A DNA stretch of 64,000 bases from positions 745,241-809,240 of the forward strand of contig NZ_LMEP01000001.1 of assembly GCF_001426405.1 (NCBI RefSeq), in the 5' to 3' direction. The notes below the pieces were generated by a model that had not been told where the DNA came from, did no database searches, and saw only the letters and a program-made list of their open reading frames with translations. Shown here in pieces: positions 62,530 to 64,000 of this stretch (the first letter of the stretch is position 1; the number at the start of each line of letters is the position of its first letter). Position numbers and translations under genes: made by a program. Source of the DNA: Streptomyces sp. Root1304 (lineage in GTDB: Bacteria; Actinomycetota; Actinomycetes; Streptomycetales; Streptomycetaceae).

Positions 62530-64000
62530 ATGACAACGACGACACCCGGGACCGCCCAGGTCGAGCTCGCCATCGGCGGCATGACCTGCGCCTCATGTGC
62601 GGCCCGTATCGAGAAGAAGCTCAACCGGATGGACGGGGTCGAGGCCACCGTCAACTACGCCACCGAGAAGGCGAAGGTCACCTTCGACGCCGACATCGAC
62701 GTCGCCGCGCTGATCGCCACCGTCGAGGCCACCGGCTACACCGCCGCCGAACCGCAGCCCGAGCGCCCCGCGAGCGGCGGCGGCGAGGAGGGCCCGACCG
62801 ACGAGGAGAAGGCCGACGAGGAGCTGCGGCCCCTCAAGCAGCGGCTGATCACCGCCGTCACGCTCGCCGTGCCGGTCATCGCGATGGCGATGGTCCCGGC
62901 GCTCCAGATCGAGTACTGGCAGTGGCTGAGCCTCACGCTCACCGCGCCGGTCGTCGTCTACGCCGCCTGGCCCTTCCACAAGGCCGCCTGGACCAACGCC
63001 AAGCACGGCGCGGCCACCATGGACACCCTGATCTCGGTCGGCACGATCGCCGCGTTCCTGTGGTCCCTGTGGGCGCTGTTCTTCGGCACCGCCGGCACGC
63101 CGGGGATGACCCACGCCTTCGAGTTCACGATCGCCCGTACCGACGGCGCCGGGAACATCTACCTGGAGGCCGCGGCCGGCGTCACCGCCTTCATCCTCGC
63201 GGGCCGCTACTTCGAGGCCCGCTCGAAGCGCAAGGCGGGCGCCGCGCTCAAGGCGCTGATGCAGCTGGGCGCCAAGGAGGTGACCGTCCTCAGGAACGGC
63301 CAGGAGGTCACCGTACCGACGGCCGACCTGCAGGTCGGGGACCGCTTCCTGGTCCGCCCCGGCGAGAAGATCGCCACCGACGGCACCGTCGTCGAGGGTT
63401 CGTCCGCCGTGGACGCCTCCATGCTCACCGGCGAGTCCGTCCCGGTCGAGGTCTCGGTCGGCGACTCCGTCACCGGCGCCACCCTGAACGCCGGCGGCCG
63501 ACTGGTCGTCGAGGCCACCCGCGTCGGCTCCGACACCCAGCTCGCCCGGATGGCGAAGCTCGTCGAGGACGCCCAGAACGGCAAGGCCGCCGCCCAGCGC
63601 CTCGCCGACCGGATCTCGGCCGTCTTCGTCCCGGTCGTCATCGCGCTCGCCCTCGGCACCCTCGGCTTCTGGCTGGGTACGGGTCAGGGCCTGACCGCCG
63701 CCTTCACCGCGGCCGTCGCCGTCCTGATCATCGCCTGCCCCTGCGCCCTCGGCCTGGCCACCCCGACCGCCCTCATGGTCGGCACCGGCCGCGGCGCCCA
63801 GCTCGGCATCCTGATCAAGGGACCCGAGGTCCTGGAGACCACCCGCAAGGTCGACACGATCGTCCTCGACAAGACCGGCACCGTCACCACCGGCCGGATG
63901 ACCCTGATCAAGGTCCACACCGCCGAGGGCGTCGACGAGACGGACGTGCTGCGCCTGGCCGGCGCCCTGGAGCACTCCTCCGAGCACCCGATCGCCCAGG
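62530..64000 (+). CDS. copA: Copper-exporting P1B-ATPase CopA, 3' end missing
   Basis: The first 490 residues of a P1B ATPase. One N-terminal HMA domain with [15 protein letters not shown], then membrane helices; [16 protein letters not shown] belongs to the actuator domain, the CPC motif is in [13 protein letters not shown] (Cys 403, Cys 405), and DKTGTVTTG holds the phosphorylated Asp 447. [10 protein letters not shown] near the window end includes the HP dipeptide. This set identifies a Cu(I) exporter. Start ATG 62530 has AGGAGC upstream. The remainder lies beyond the window. Confidence 0.95.
   Translation, partial: MTTTTPGTAQVELAIGGMTCASCAARIEKKLNRMDGVEATVNYATEKAKVTFDADIDVAALIATVEATGYTAAEPQPERPASGGGEEGPTDEEKADEELRPLKQRLITAVTLAVPVIAMAMVPALQIEYWQWLSLTLTAPVVVYAAWPFHKAAWTNAKHGAATMDTLISVGTIAAFLWSLWALFFGTAGTPGMTHAFEFTIARTDGAGNIYLEAAAGVTAFILAGRYFEARSKRKAGAALKALMQLGAKEVTVLRNGQEVTVPTADLQVGDRFLVRPGEKIATDGTVVEGSSAVDASMLTGESVPVEVSVGDSVTGATLNAGGRLVVEATRVGSDTQLARMAKLVEDAQNGKAAAQRLADRISAVFVPVVIALALGTLGFWLGTGQGLTAAFTAAVAVLIIACPCALGLATPTALMVGTGRGAQLGILIKGPEVLETTRKVDTIVLDKTGTVTTGRMTLIKVHTAEGVDETDVLRLAGALEHSSEHPIAQ

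Overview
The window is a stretch of Streptomyces-type actinobacterial chromosome. The evidence is very high GC, heavy use of GTG and some TTG starts, GC-rich third codon positions, futalosine-pathway menaquinone genes, and many families typical of streptomycetes (DUF3027, DUF2771, DUF2530, DUF5919 XRE regulators, SCO4225-type membrane proteins, an XPB-type helicase). No rRNA, tRNA, CRISPR array, insertion sequence or prophage was recognised. Identifications come from reading motifs and recalling families; no database search was run.

Region 1 (1-8890) is the most specialised part: a hormone-controlled biosynthetic cluster. It holds two ArpA-type TetR receptors (one cut by the window start), an AfsA/MmfL-like butenolide or butyrolactone synthase, a HAD phosphatase (MmfP-like), a LysR protein reduced to its DNA-binding domain, and a three-gene leftward set: PLP-dependent decarboxylase, adenylate-forming enzyme and DMT exporter. 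The layout resembles the gbnR/gbnABC gaburedin (gamma-aminobutyrate urea) locus described in Streptomyces venezuelae. Two related palindromes, one between the synthase and receptor genes and one in the decarboxylase promoter, are the likely receptor operators.

Region 2 (8900-28200) is mixed metabolism and regulation: DUF1272, VOC, RhtA-like exporter with divergent LysR, a large FAD/Fe-S oxidoreductase divergent from serC, secreted beta-propeller, alpha/beta hydrolase, SGNH hydrolase, an AhpD-like/MarR divergent pair, aldo/keto reductase, RNA 2',3'-cyclic phosphodiesterase with a 29-residue membrane microprotein, GNAT, a MarR-MFS operon, an RHH protein and an NCS2 purine permease.

Region 3 (28300-49900) has a CtpE-like P-type ATPase, a start-poor PQQ-propeller protein, gene remnants, an SCO4225-type membrane protein, a sacsin/Hsp90-like ATPase, DUF3027, an MFS protein, a DUF2771 lipoprotein, mqnB-mqnD, a cold-shock protein, a phosphatase, an iron-siderophore ABC transporter behind an iron-box-like site, and a divergent pair of a HAAS-type membrane protein and a helicase-associated protein.

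Region 4 (49900-64000) has small membrane proteins behind a repeated TGAGTAC motif, an XRE (DUF5919) locus with two small coupled genes, a Nudix hydrolase, the XPB-type helicase, a HelD-like ATPase, DHFR-like and phosphotransferase genes, a TetR/DUF2867 pair with two clear operators, and a copper locus (CutC, secreted copper-associated protein, CopZ, CopA) with CsoR-like palindromes. Intergenic spaces are rich in GC-rich tandem repeats and long hairpins.
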